DNA of 64,000 nucleotides from Podospora pseudoanserina (lineage: Eukaryota; Ascomycota; Sordariomycetes; Sordariales; Podosporaceae): NCBI RefSeq assembly GCF_035222485.1, contig NC_085921.1:2728001-2792000 (forward strand). Direction: 5' to 3'. Below, piece by piece: positions 22,846-33,843 of the stretch. The notes under the pieces are model-generated. The model was not told the DNA's origin, made no database searches, and worked only from the letters and a program-made list of their open reading frames with translations. Position numbers and translations under genes: made by a program. Every line of letters starts with the position of its first letter. Positions within the stretch are counted from its first letter, which is position 1.

Positions 22846-23211
22846 TTATGAACAGAATAGCTCAGCAAGCTTGGCATTAATGGCGGGGACATGACAACCC
22901 AGACAACGGCAGTACTGCATTTAGGATGTACCAGTCAGTCTCACTGATCAAATGTCATGTCGCCTCATGTCACTCACTTTCTGGGCTCCTGGTAGACTGC
23001 TCGCTGTCCCCTCATGTTCCACACACTCGATCAAAGCATTTTTCGTCGCCCGTTGAGGATTGTCGAGTATCAAAGCCGCTATACACTGCGAGGAATTCAT
23101 CACATCGTGACAAGCTAATTCGGAGTCGGGACACTGAGTGTTTGACGCTTGAGCAGACACCATTGTACTAAAGAAAAGAATTGCTAAACACCACATTGTG
23201 AGGAAATGCAT
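22846..23211 (-). CDS. Small secreted cysteine-rich protein (100 aa)
   Basis: Two exons, 23211-22978 (78 codons) and 22914-22846 (63-bp intron GTGAGT..GCAG). A clear signal peptide (MHFLTMWCLAILFFSTMVSA, residues 1-20) precedes an 80-residue mature part with eight cysteines: 27, 34, 43, 63, 80, 82, 85 and 99. The tight cluster YCRCLGC sits at the start of exon 2. An even number of cysteines in a small secreted protein suggests four disulfides. No named family is recognised; it resembles effector-like or surface-active small proteins in general build only. Without splicing, the product would end in an uncharacteristic basic tail and lose half its cysteines. Confidence 0.75.
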
Positions 23212-23740
23212 GTTGAGTGGCGGAAAGAGTGACCATTGAGCTCCAAGCAGCCCAAACTTCAAGGAGACCAGCACCTGCCTTCTTTATAATTACCCCGCAG
23301 GCTTCATGCCACTGAAGATTGGACCACGTTTTTTTTTTTTGGCTTCAGTCTACTGACAAACTGCCACCCCTCAAGAGAGGATAATCATCATCAATCTACA
23401 CGGCATGGAAGCAATATGTGCTGTCAATACGGCAACCAATCAGAGCCTCATGTCGCCCGTCCATTACCCCCGACAAGACATGTATCAACACTCCTGCAGC
23501 GCAAGATATGGTTTTCTTGCGGCTAATGTAGGATGTTGATAGATTGCGCTTCGGTAATCAATATCCCCTCTCAGTTACCGGGTTCAAAGTGACGGCATGT
23601 ATACCTGGGTCCCGGGCATCGACAAAGGCCCCATACTTCCTTGACCCTTCGTTTTGTTCCCCGATTTATTCTGGCCTATGGGTTAAAGGTTTTCGCTCAA
23701 ACATATCATAACTCAAAGCTTCTACATCCAACTGGCAAGA
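23212..23740. other. Divergent promoter region of two secreted-protein genes
   Basis: Lies between the starts of the small cysteine-rich protein (minus) and the DUF1996 protein (plus). Contains a T12-type run at about 23329-23340. No gene seen. Confidence 0.4.
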
Positions 23741-24984
23741 ATGCGTGCGTCATTCTCGTTGTTGCTCCCCATCCTGGGGTTGCTATCGACAGGAGCCCAC
23801 GCAATCGTTCGCTTTCATTGCAGTGCGCTTACAGTACAGCGCTTGGATCCTCTCGTCAACCCTGGGATGATACCCTCAACACACGTCCATCAAATAGTGG
23901 GCGGCGATGCCTTTAACGCCAGCATGGATCCCTCGCTCGACCTTCCCGAACTATCCACCTGCACATCTTGTCAGTTTGCCGAGGACTTTTCGAACTACTG
24001 GACAGCCGTGCTCTACTTCAAGGCCAAAAATGGAACATACAAGAGGGTGCCACAACTAGGGAACAACCAGTTTGAAAAGGCCAAGGGAGGGTTGACCATC
24101 TACTACATGCAGGATGCCATCTATGACAGGAATCAGAAGAGCAATGTTCAGGCCTTCCAACCAGTCAGTTAATATCTCTTCTGCCTGCCTTGGATTGTGC
24201 TAATCACCAGTGAAACAGGGCTTTCGCATGTTCGTCGGTGACCTCAATGCCCGGACAATCGAGGAAGCTGCCCGCTTCCGTCAACTCACATACGTCTGCA
24301 TGGATACTTGGACCTCGCGCGCCCCAGAAACGATGGCCTTCCCGACAAGAAAATGCCCAGAAGGCATCATGACCTCCGTCCGATTTCCTACTTGCTGGGA
24401 TGGCAAGAATCTGGACTCCCCCGATCACATGGCGCACATGTCTTACCCTGAGTATGGAACTTTCGAGAGCGGTGGTCCCTGCCCAGCGAGCCACCCTGTG
24501 AGAATGCCGCAGGTTTTCTACGAGGTGGTTTGGGATACCAAGATTTTCAACAATGAGGAGTGGCCTGAGGATGGGAGCAGCCCATTTGTGTGGAGTTTTG
24601 GGGACGCGACGGGTTTTGGGACGCATGGGGATTATTTGTTTGGGTGGAAGGGGGATGCGTTGCAGAGGATTTTGGATGCGCCGTGTTGGTTCAACACGAA
24701 CTGTGCGAAAGAGAGTGTAAGTGTCGATTGGTATTGGGGGTGGTGCCTGAGCCCCTTTTGTGGAGACGAAAGAGATGCTGATGATGTGGGAATACAGAAC
24801 AGCCCGTTGCAGACGATTGAGCAGATGAATGCGTGTACACAGCCTAGTATAGTGGATGAGGATATCGATGGGTGTAAGTTCCTTAGCCATTGCTGTTGAT
24901 TGACACTAACGTTGAACAGGGCTTGACGAACTACCTGGTGGTTGGAAAGCGGACTATGGACATGGACATGGTTCAACAGAATGA
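23741..24984 (+). CDS. Secreted DUF1996-domain protein
   Basis: Four exons, 23741-24163, 24219-24716, 24798-24873 and 24920-24984; 353 aa. A signal peptide (about residues 1-20) is followed by the DUF1996 domain (PF09362): [20 protein letters not shown], later [22 protein letters not shown] and [13 protein letters not shown]. The first donor is GTCAGT, weaker than the rest, but the join restores [10 protein letters not shown] in frame. The last junction forms a Trp codon in DGWLDELPGG, the usual end of the family. DUF1996 proteins are secreted, found across filamentous fungi and some basidiomycetes, some with a WSC domain; their biochemical role is not settled. No WSC domain is present here. 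Confidence 0.88.
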
Positions 24985-25192
24985 GGTGACGGTGTACTGA
25001 ACCCGGTATATGATAGACTCGTACGACTAGATTAAGAATGTGACGATTTTGATGGTTGATTCAGATCAAGCGTACAGCCATCTTTTGAAACAGTCTTGGC
25101 TAATCACAAGTTCCCAGCCTGTAAAGGAAACAGACATTCTCGACACCTCAGAATCCCACAGCTTTAAACATTCCTCCGACTGCACCCCAGCC

Positions 25193-25735
25193 TCAGGCGC
25201 AAAGAGTCAACACAACATTGCTGCTGGCGCTGCAAACCCTGACCTGGCTGCCCGCGGGCGGCACACCAGCAGGCCAAACAATCTCCTGCGTGCAAGCCGG
25301 GTCAGCGCTCTTGACGGTGATCTTCTTGCCCACAAAGGCGGGGTTGTTGCCAAAGACGTTGCTCAGATCAAACCAGACTTGGTTGGTGCCCACGTCGAGA
25401 TTGTAGGCAAAGATGGTTTGGGGTGTGCCGGGGGTGTAGAGGCCGTCGGGGTGGGAGGAGATCTTGAGGGCGCGGCCGCCTGTGTTGGGGTCTACGTGGA
25501 AGGACTCGGCGTAGTAGCCTACTGTGCCGGAAAGGCCGTAGGGGCCGGTGATGTTGGTTCCGACTGAGGGGGGATTAGCTGGTTGAAAAACGTGGAGGAG
25601 AGAGGGGGATGGGGGATAGGTACCGGGCCAAACGTAAACGTTGGAGGTGCACTTGTTGTTTACCCGAGCTGAGCCGATGGCTGAGACGGTGGCTGCCAGG
25701 AAGGCAAGGGGGGTGATGAGGTTGGTGAGGAGCAT
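25193..25735 (-). CDS. BYS1-like secreted protein
   Basis: Two exons, 25735-25624 and 25563-25193 (60-bp intron); 160 aa. A signal peptide (residues 1 to about 19) precedes a compact all-beta domain: ARVNNKCTSNVYVWPVG, YYAESFHVDPNTGGRALKIS, ITVKSADPACTQEIVWPAG, ending in VLTLCA. This matches the Blastomyces yeast-phase-specific protein family (BYS1, PF04681), thaumatin-like in general form, secreted and of unknown function. The intron falls inside YVWP|VG and restores the frame. It is convergent with the DUF1996 gene. Confidence 0.85.
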   Translation of the reverse strand: MLLTNLITPLAFLAATVSAIGSARVNNKCTSNVYVWPGTYPPSPSLLHVFQPANPPSVGTNITGPYGLSGTVGYYAESFHVDPNTGGRALKISSHPDGLYTPGTPQTIFAYNLDVGTNQVWFDLSNVFGNNPAFVGKKITVKSADPACTQEIVWPAGVPPAGSQVRVCSASSNVVLTLCA

Positions 25736-27650
25736 TTTGGTGGTTGGATTGTTGAAATTTGAGAGAATGGGATCTGAGATGGTGGGAGGTGATGATGGGA
25801 TGAGAGGATAAGTGGGTGCTGGGGCTTTTATAGCCGGCCTGGCGATCTTCTCATGGCGATGCGTTGACTTCGTGAACAGATGCCAACTCAATAGTTTGAT
25901 GTTTTCATTTTCGTGTTTCCATGCTCAAGTCTACTGACAAGTGCTCAGATATTCCAGTCATGTTTCTATTGTGTAAGTGATATTGGCGTTCTTGGTAACC
26001 TTGTAGAATACGAGCTGTAGCGGCCCATACTTCCAAGCCATCGAAGGCTACCCATGGCGGTCGTTGACTCTCAGGTGTGAGCAGGGCGTCAAGTGATACC
26101 AATATTCCATGTTACCAAGCCCTGATTCCGATCCAGAGTAACACAATAGTGCGGGGTGACAGGTGACACTGCTTCTGAGCCAGAATTAGAACACTTTGGA
26201 TACTTTTTGTAGAGTCTTTTTAGTCATGCTAACGACTGTTGGCGGCGCAACTCTATTTCTTACCAGCATGGCAATTGCGAACTCTGATCCAGTCCAATTT
26301 TGGGCCATCTCGCACGAATATGCAGATGAGCTCAAGGTGGTGGCAGTGCCTTTTGCTCAACGCTTCCAGGTTTCGGTTGTCTCCGAAAGAGCATGCAGTT
26401 GGCCATCTCAAAAAGGCAAATTCCGGTCTCGGAACTCACCAAAGGTGGCATCGAACTGGATACCCATTCTGGAGTCGGTTTCTTCGTCTTACAGATGGCT
26501 GGAGGATGATGTCAATTAATCTTGTAGAAGTTGGAGAACACGAAAACCCAGTTCTCGTATTATGCAAGGCCGCTGGGGAATATTGCTTGGCGTGCAGGTG
26601 CTATTCTTATTCCCATTGACCTTCGAGTTTCGGCAAGCTACCCGACATTGTATGGGCCTTTAGTACAGATTTATACATGCATAAGCTTTCTCCAGTGCGA
26701 CTACTCACACAGCCAAATCTATATCACCGACAACTGACTTAGTATTGAGACTCTCATGGGACAAGAAGTAAGTGCCACCACATCATTACATCCCTGTATT
26801 TGGACTATATCCTGCTTGAGGCTCAAAGGGAACAGGAATTGGAGCAAACTCTCGACGCCCACCATGCTAATCCCCCTGTGGTCAGTCAAGCCCATGTTCA
26901 CAGGCAGGAGCAACCCACTTCGCACCTTCCACACTCGACTAGCAGCACCTTCCTTATATATACCCGACGCTCGCCATCACTCTCATCAAACAAACAACTT
27001 GCACGGTAAGAAAGCTCTGTGGCGCTGTGGTTAACCGCGACGAGTGGCTGACTCCTTCTGAACAGTCACCACCAAACGTGGGTCGAGCGTAAGCCCAACC
27101 ACCTCCCTCTGAAGCTGCGAGTTCGAGGCCCAATACTTTTTGACATCTTCTCTTTTTATCGGTCTTCAACCACCACACTTACTTTTTTTTCGACCACAGG
27201 TCCCAGAAATGGTCGTGACAATGATGGAGAAACGCTGCCAGACACTTCATCCTTCGTGTCGGCTTGATATTTTGCTATTTTGTTTACATTTACCAATGTC
27301 GTAACCTGACTGGAGATCGAGATCATCCGTGATGGGTCTATTCTGTACACTTCCATTGCTTGTCTGCCGGAGGTTACTGCGGGGAAAATTTACAGATAGA
27401 TTGCTTTTGAATGTCACTCTCCTACATCACATCACTCCCGTTGGCTGGGCATTTCGGATGCTTTCCATCAACCAATTTACCCACCAACCATTCCGGCTCC
27501 CGGATGGGTACCTGGATGCAAAGCAATTACAGTGAAACTGTCGTGATATCTCAACATCATTTGTGGTGATGTATAATTACACCCAGTAGTCTCACCTTAT
27601 TCCCCTTCACTGGCTCACCTTCACCACTGACACAAACTTGGAAACTGACC
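25736..27650. other. 1.9-kb intergenic region
   Basis: No supported protein gene. Short open frames (up to 126 codons at 26239-26619) have no domain or splice support. A tRNA-like segment lies at about 27015-27142 (listed separately). The right end is the promoter of the PEBP-like gene. Confidence 0.5.
27015..27142 (+). other. tRNA-like segment with Pol III box-like motifs
   Basis: An A-box-like TGGCGCTGTGGTTAACCGCGA (from about 27020), a B-box-like GAGTTCGAGGCCC (27119-27131) and a TTTTT stop (27138-27142) occur in order. No full cloverleaf folds: the T stem does not pair and no 3' acceptor strand is present. It could be a tRNA relic or a tRNA-derived short interspersed element. Confidence 0.3.
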
Positions 27651-28343
27651 ATGCTTTTCACCACCGCATCCGCCCTCGCAGCCACCCTGTTTGCGGGTCT
27701 GGTGTCTGCCCAGACCCCTGTTGGCTTTACTCCAGCTGTGGAAGCCAGATTGGAAGTCATATACGGCACAAAAGCGACCATCGAACCCGGAACAAGATTC
27801 ACCAAAACAGAGACTGCACGACAACCCACCATTGGCACCAGCGATGTCGCGCTGAATGGCACATATGTCTGGCTTCTCATTGGTATGTGTCCATTTCCCT
27901 TGTACATGACAATACTGACCTCTCCCAGACCTTGACGTGTAAGGCCAACATCCTTCACCCTCCCAGACTCCTACTGATCCCCAAACAGCCCCTCCAACTT
28001 CCAAAACCCCTCCTCCGGCCCTCGCCGCACCAACCTCCACGCCCTCATTACGGGCTTCAAATTCTCCGGGCAGACTGTCTCTGTTGCTGGCGTCAGCAAC
28101 CCAATCTACACCCTGACATCCTCCTCCACCGGCCCCATCACCTACGTCGGTCCTTCGCCTCCGGCAGAAAACCCCCCTTACGCCCACAAATACGTCAGCC
28201 TGTTGTATGAGACTCCAGAAGGCTTCAACGTGACAAGGCAGCAAGTAGGACAGACATTCGGCTTCAACTTGACCACATTCGTCGACACTGTTGGGTTGAC
28301 AGCCGCGCCAGTGAGGGCGAGTTATATCAGTGTAGCTGCATAG
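27651..28343 (+). CDS. Secreted phosphatidylethanolamine-binding-like protein
   Basis: Three exons, 27651-27882, 27929-27938 and 27989-28343; 198 aa. The middle exon has only 10 nt (AC CTT GAC GT) and is needed to read LLIDLDVPSNF without a break; both flanking introns (46 and 50 bp) are GT..AG. A signal peptide (about 1-20) is followed by a PEBP fold: WLLIDLDVPS, SGPRRTNLHALITGF, GPSPPAENPPYAHKYVSLLY. These correspond to the ligand-pocket DPD-like and GxHR/H-Y regions of the family, though modified (DLDVP, NLHAL). Fungal secreted PEBP-like proteins are common and poorly characterised. N-glycosylation sequons (NGT, NVT, NLT) are visible. Confidence 0.85.
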
Positions 28344-28430
28344 GTGCTCCAAAACAACCATGTCTAATGAATGTTGTGGGGAGTTGAGATCACAGAAATG
28401 AGACAAAATCAAACACCACCCAACCCAGCC

Positions 28431-28628
28431 TCACCCATCCCGGCCCCCTGACCATCCACCCCCAAAAATCTTGTTCAACTCCCTCTCCGCACTCTGATGC
28501 CTCGCCTCCCTCCCCTGACTCTGCTCCCTCTTGTCCGCCTGGTGCCGCCTCTTCAAACCCTCCAGCTCACCCGTCAACGCAGCCTCCACCGCAACCGCAG
28601 TGTTCTGCAGTTGCCCACTCTCAGCCAT
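28431..28628 (-). CDS. Small charged helical protein (65 aa)
   Basis: A single open frame of 65 codons. It is Glu/Arg/Gln-rich and probably one long helix (LEGLKRRHQADKREQSQGRE, AERELNKIF), ending in a Gly/Trp tail. Tail-to-tail with the PEBP gene. No family recognised. The ordered helix pattern favours a real gene, but its length allows chance. Confidence 0.45.
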   Translation of the reverse strand: MAESGQLQNTAVAVEAALTGELEGLKRRHQADKREQSQGREARHQSAERELNKIFGGGWSGGRDG

Positions 28629-29241
28629 TCACGTCGTGTGTAAGATTTCTCGCTGTTCTCGGGTGAGCCAGTTCGAGGATCTGTTCAAGTTCTTTTGCAG
28701 CAACTCTTCTGCCTCTGTAATTTTTGTAGTATTTGATCTCGGCGATCAGGGGCCATATGACCGCAGCACGAGAGCCAGCTTCAGGGCTGTTTGGCATTTT
28801 GCTTGTGGCATTTTGCTGGCTGCTTGTGTCTGCCCCTTGCTGGCTACTTGTATGTGTCTCCTGTTGGCTACTTGTATATATGTCGCTTGCTGGCTACTTG
28901 TGTTTGCATCTTCCTGGCTGCAAGTGCTGGCGATTCGGTCTGCCATCTTTGAGATCATCACTATTTAATTTTCCTGGAAAAATGCAACGAGAAAGAGAAA
29001 GATGAAGGCCTTTTGTAGACATTCAAGTGTGACTCCTTCATTCACAGTCACGGTGTAAAAGGCGTTGGCTGTCGTGAATACATATGCACAAGAACAACCA
29101 TAATAGAGTCAACAATAAACAAGAAGAAGCGATCACCAAATCCACAAGTCACATATTGAAGACAACACAACGCGACTTTGAACACCAATTATCAAGTCAA
29201 CATACCAAACTATCATACAATACCAAACAAATACCAAACAT
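28629..29241. other. Spacer with tandem repeat
   Basis: Apart from the 24-bp repeat listed separately, nothing supported. Confidence 0.4.
28814..28935. repeat. 24-26-bp tandem repeat, about five units
   Basis: Units start with CTGGCTGCTTGT, CTGGCTACTTGT, TTGGCTACTTGT, CTGGCTACTTGT and CTGGCTGCAAGT at 28816, 28840, 28864, 28890 and 28914. Spacing is 24, 24, 26 and 24 bp. No gene is supported here. Confidence 0.75.
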
Positions 29242-30648
29242 TTACTCCTCCTTCTCCTCCACCACATCCTCCACCACACGCTCCTTCTCACGAGCCGTCA
29301 AAACCTCCTCGGCCTGTTTGACCAAGGCCTGCATCCGCTCGTCCTCAGAAAGCACACGGACCAACTCCACCAAATCCTCCTCCTCCTCCTTCGTCTCAGC
29401 AGGGACCACCGCGCCAGTCTCCTCGCTCACGAGCGCCTGCTCGTCCGCGACCGGCTGCCCGGCCACGTTGATCTCGCGCTCCCCCACGAGACCTTCCTCG
29501 TCCGAGCCCTTGTCCTCCACCGCGCGCAAGTGCTCAATCTCTTGTCCGAGCTTGAACTGCCTCTTCTCAGTCTTTCCCCAGCTCGGATAACGCCTATACT
29601 GGGCGTCACCTGGCAAAATTTTGGACAACTTCAAAGTCGCCCACTCGGTATCCACACCACCATCCATCCCGACTTGGTGCAAGTTCTTCGCCAGCGCAGC
29701 AGAATTGGCGGCAAACAACTCAATCTCCTCAATCCGGAACCACGAGATGTACTGGACGCGGTCGTCATCGGGAAGGGTCTCGAATACAGCGATGGGGGAG
29801 TGGAGGCCAGGGGTGTGCTTAACACTGGGGGTGTTATTGCAACCGACGAGGATGGGGCTCTCGTGTTTCTTCTTCTGCCTGATATATGGTTAGTGACTGT
29901 TGTAGTGTAGAGATCAGACTGACTTACCATTCGCCAGGGACAATAATGCGAGAGATATTCCCATACAGGCCAAAGATTTCCATGTCGGGACCATCCTCAA
30001 GGCCATAACGACGAAACTTTATGTTCTCTGTGGTGGCATTAATACTGCGATGGACCTTTTCTTCCTCCGTAGCCTCCTGATGCTGGGCAACAAGGGCAGC
30101 TTTCTTCTCATCGTATCCGGGGAGCAAATAATGCCTGGAATTGATGTAAACAATGCCGTGGCTCCTCCACAAAGGCTGATCATCTTCATGGACGATGGCA
30201 AAAGCAATGCCGTCTGGGTTGCCCTCGCCGCTGTTAATGGTCTGAAACTGGTAAGACTCGGGGGAGTCGGGTGAGCACTTGAAGTACCTCAGCAACACCG
30301 AACCCTACAACCAACTCGTTAGCTGAGCTACAGGAAAGAAGATGGCGACAAGGGAGCTGGCTGGTCACTAACGCTGACGGGGCCGAACCAGTTGCTACCA
30401 GCATGATAGCTGGGCGGGTCGCGGCGGAGGTTAAACCCGCCAGAGGCAGGTGAGGACGAAACATTTTTGATGTCCGAAAGGACACCCTCGGGGTTCTCGC
30501 GGATGGCGGTGAGGGAGGCGGCGTGTCCGGCGCCGACGTATTGGCCACGGCCACGGCTTCCGCCACGTCCACCACCACGGCCACGAGAGCCACCGCGACC
30601 ACCACGAGAGCTGCCGCCGCGAGGGCCAGGGGTGTTTCCGCGAGCCAT
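29242..30648 (-). CDS. RGG-rich protein of unknown function
   Basis: Three exons, 30648-30373, 30304-29928 and 29878-29242 (introns 68 and 49 bp; first donor GTTAGT); 429 aa. Residues about 8-36 form an arginine-glycine-rich box (SSRGGRGGSRGRGGGRGG), a typical RNA-binding or condensate-forming region. A compact, well-ordered middle follows (about 90-300; phrases LLRYFKCSPDS, PLWRSHGIVYINSRHYLLPG, VQYISWFRIEEIELF). The C-terminal about 120 residues are acidic and coiled-coil-like (KEEEEDLVELVRVLSEDERM). I do not recognise the middle domain. The build suggests a nuclear or ribonucleoprotein-associated protein. Reading frame and splice joins are clean, so the gene is probably active. Confidence 0.8.
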
Positions 30649-31483
30649 TGTTTTTCCTTCGGGTTTGGGTAAGCAAAGGAGGGTTTTCAAGTGTCGTCTA
30701 CCGCTGGTTGCGATCGTTTGTTGCCGAGGAAGAGAGAAGAGTCTGGGCAACAGATGGAAGAGAATTGAACTGGGTCAGGTCGCAAAAGAAAGAAACCAGC
30801 TTGGGATCTTTTCCTTTGCTTTTTGAAGACTTCTGGGTCAAGCTGAAAAGGTTTTTTTAAGGGAAAAGCTCTCGGCTCGCGGTATTGGCCAATGGATGAT
30901 ATAAAACCCACGAGGGGTAGCGGAATCAGATGTGTCAAGAACGGGGAAGGAGGAAGCGCCGGTCAACATGCATAGGCGCCTTCCCGGTAAAGACAAAGTT
31001 GAAACAAGTGGGTTGGAAGGTAAAATCTAGTCAGGAGTTGACAAAACTCAGAATCCCTAATCGACAGTTGAAGTAGGCCACACTGTCTAGCTCTATCTTT
31101 GTGCCTCAAATTAGGATGAATGAATGCAAAGGCAATTATGTATGCGAGGTTGTGATTTGGGAGCTGGATAATTACACATGTGAGGACTTCCCATGTCACG
31201 GCGCTGGCAACTTGAGTGAGAATGTTTGGTGGTTTATGGCATATATGTGACGGCCCAAAAAGTGAGGTTATTCACAGAGTACTAACAAAGCCGCTACATC
31301 TCGCGGATAGAAGCTTCTGTTATTGAAACACAACTTGACACAGCAAGGCAACCTTTAAGTTCACACCAAGCAAATTGTAGAAACCTCATCTAGCATTTAT
31401 CTTACACTCAGGGGCTGTGGCACACTACAACTAAAACCTCATCCTCGCTTCAGCAACACCACAACATTCTACAAGATATCCAA
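30649..31483. other. Promoter of RGG gene and tRNA upstream region
   Basis: No supported gene; the left end is the RGG gene promoter. Confidence 0.4.
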
Positions 31484-31598
31484 GGCTAGATGGCCGAGCG
31501 GTCTAAGGCGCCACGTTAAGGTATTGATCCTTGATTCCAACTCCACCAAGAGTTCCGTGGTCTCGTAAGGGGCGTGAGTTCGAATCTCACTCTAGTCA
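31484..31598 (+). tRNA. tRNA-Leu(AAG) with intron
   Basis: All arms fold. The acceptor stem GGCTAGA pairs with TCTAGTC with discriminator A; D arm GGCCGAGCGGTCTAAGGC; anticodon stem CCACG/CGTGG; long variable arm typical of leucine tRNA; T arm GTGAG TTCGAAT CTCAC. The anticodon loop reads TTAAGG before a 33-nt intron (31522-31554) placed after position 37, the canonical nuclear position. Anticodon AAG (31518-31520) reads CUU/CUC after A-to-I editing. The 3' CCA is not encoded, as expected. Confidence 0.93.
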
Positions 31599-31999
31599 TT
31601 CACTTTTGCACCTGTGTGTGGTGGAGCCAATGTTCTTTTTGCTGTGAGTGAATTGACAGCATCATCCTTGCCGGCATAGGAGGTATCCGGACAATGTAAT
31701 CACATTCATGTGTTCACATGCTCTTCATTACAGGGAATTGCACCAACATAATAAGCATTCAAGTGGTGAAAGGTTTGACTGAACTCTTTTGCACGGCAAG
31801 CAACCATGGATATCTCATAACAATGCTACAGTGAAGCTTGGAGCTTCACGTGCCGACATAAATGAACAAATTCGAGGCGATGATAACCTCTAAGACGAAG
31901 GAACTTTTATAGCCTCGGGGACTCTGACTCCGAAGCAACCTGAAGAAAATAGCAAATGCCACCTTAGGACCGACCCCTCCAGCCACGGACACCATGTTC
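31599..31999. other. Spacer between tRNA and URC4
   Basis: Nothing supported. Confidence 0.4.
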
Positions 32000-33843
32000 C
32001 TAGAATACTGTCCCATCACTGTCAATCAAGATCGGTGGCTCTTTGGTGTTTGGCCTGCTGACTTCGGCAATCTCCCGGCCACCCTTCCAGCTGCCAGCTT
32101 CCAGAACTTGTGCGAGACTCAACTCCCCGCCAGCCAACTCCGCCTTCAAGACTCGGTTAACCTCCAAAGCCAGCATATCGAGGAAGCCCACTGTGGCACC
32201 CCTCCATTCGACGATAACATCATCGCTAGGCTCAAACATGGGCGCAACCTCGACGGCCTTGGTGCCTGTGCGCTGGCAGTATTCGGCGTAGTGTTGCAGA
32301 CCCCGCTCTTGGTCCTCAGGCTTGAGTGTCATAACACCCATGTCGATAAATAGCCCACCGTTTCGGTACTCTGGCAACCCAGTCAGGAGCTCCTGACCAG
32401 CAAACTGAATCTTCATAATGCTCTGCATGGGTTGCATGAGCGAGTACGTAAGCCATTGGGTGAGCTTGTGGAAGGGTAGGATGCTCTCCCAGGGTGCAAT
32501 GCCATTCGACTGGCCCGTGGTGTTGGGGAAAGGAGAAAAGGTGGGGCTGGTTGGAGATTGGGCCGGTTGGGGCATAGAGCTGCATGGCCAAGCATCACCG
32601 AGCGAAACACCATTGATAGCTGTCCGTGATGGCGGCCAAATTGGCGCCAAACCATCCATCAAGACGTTCCAGAGCACCGTAAGAGGCACAATAATCACGC
32701 TAGATGCTTGTGTTGACGGGTGCGAGAGGATGTGATCTGGTCATATGGTTAGCACACGACTTGGGTCCAGGAACAACCGCATAAAACATACCTAGCATGT
32801 TGCCTGGCCGGCCATCCTCGCCAAAGTACTCCGTGTTGTTAAGAGCCTCACTCAGGCGAATGAGGAGTTGGGCTCTGCCCTCAAGACCAGCCATCTCGTT
32901 GCCGGGCGTCGACTGAAGTCCCTGAGCCAGCTTCTCGACGGTCAGTTGTCGGAGGCCCTCCTTATCCACTTGGTACTTGTTTGCTGGGCTGCCAGAGAAC
33001 AGGCCCTGTGATATGAGTTAGCAAAACGCCGCGATTTCGTCTTTGGAATCGACATACCGTCTTGAACATGTCCAAGGTCGCCACAGCAATGCCCTCTGAT
33101 CGTCTGTATACCCGGCCATTCTCGACGCTCTTGTAGCTCCACTTGGTTCCAGCGCCTGCATCCAGCAGAACGCTCACGAGGAAAAGGTCAATCATGCGTT
33201 TGCATTTCTCCGTGTTGTCCACCATATCCTCGGGCCAAGTCGCCAAAAGATGGGCAATTCTGTCACGGCCACCAACGCCAAAATGCTGGTATCGGCCATG
33301 TGGTGGGATAGTGGTAAAAGGGGCATCGTAATCTCTCTGTGTTTTCTTGCTGTTAGCTTCAAGTTCAACATGGTAAGAAAGCCACCCCGCATCGGGCGTC
33401 AAGCCAGTACAGCCAAAACGTACCTTGATGATGTTGGCTACAAAGGAGACCACATCGGGAAACTTGCGCATGTCGACATCAAAGTGTCGCAGGTCGTTCT
33501 TCAGGGCCTTGGACCACAAGATTTGGCAACGCTCCCGCACAGCGCTTAAGCTGCGAAGATACCCGGCAGGGTCGAGCTGGGGGTCTGGTGGTCTCGGCAT
33601 GTCGACTTTGGGAAGTGTGGGATTCATGCCTGTTGGGGAAAAAGGGGTCAAAGGGGTTCCTGGGCCGGCGGTGCTCGTCGTTCCAGCTGATGTGCGGTTG
33701 ATGATGCGGGAGCTGGTGTTGATCGGGGTGACAATGCTCGAGGAAGCCGAGGTGAGGGAGGTTTTAGACTGGGAGCTGGCCAGCGCTGGCTGATCGTCGG
33801 CGGCCGCCTTCGGCGCCTTGTCTCTTCTTGAAAACAGGCCCAT
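32000..33843 (-). CDS. URC4: URC4-type uracil catabolism protein (DUF1688)
   Basis: Four exons, 33843-33424, 33336-33058, 33005-32792 and 32736-32000 (introns 87, 52 and 55 bp); 549 aa. After a Ser/Thr-rich N-terminal extension (about 1-80), the DUF1688 region fills the rest: YLRSLSAVRERCQILWSKAL, GRYQHFGVGGRDRI, WSYKSVENGRVYRRSEGIAV, YRNGGLFIDMGVMTLKP and VEWRGATVGFLDMLA. DUF1688/Urc4 is one of the proteins required for the URC pyrimidine degradation pathway in yeasts and other fungi; its reaction remains poorly defined. The low-complexity N-terminus may make it longer than most relatives. No other URC gene is in the window. Confidence 0.88.

Noticed and set aside
24204-24890. 228-codon minus-strand open frame inside the DUF1996 gene
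   Set aside because: Complement of a coding exon with family motifs; no domain of its own.
29084-29590. Ser/Thr-rich 168-codon plus-strand frame
   Set aside because: Lies mostly antisense to the last exon of the RGG gene, whose frame is supported by three clean exons.
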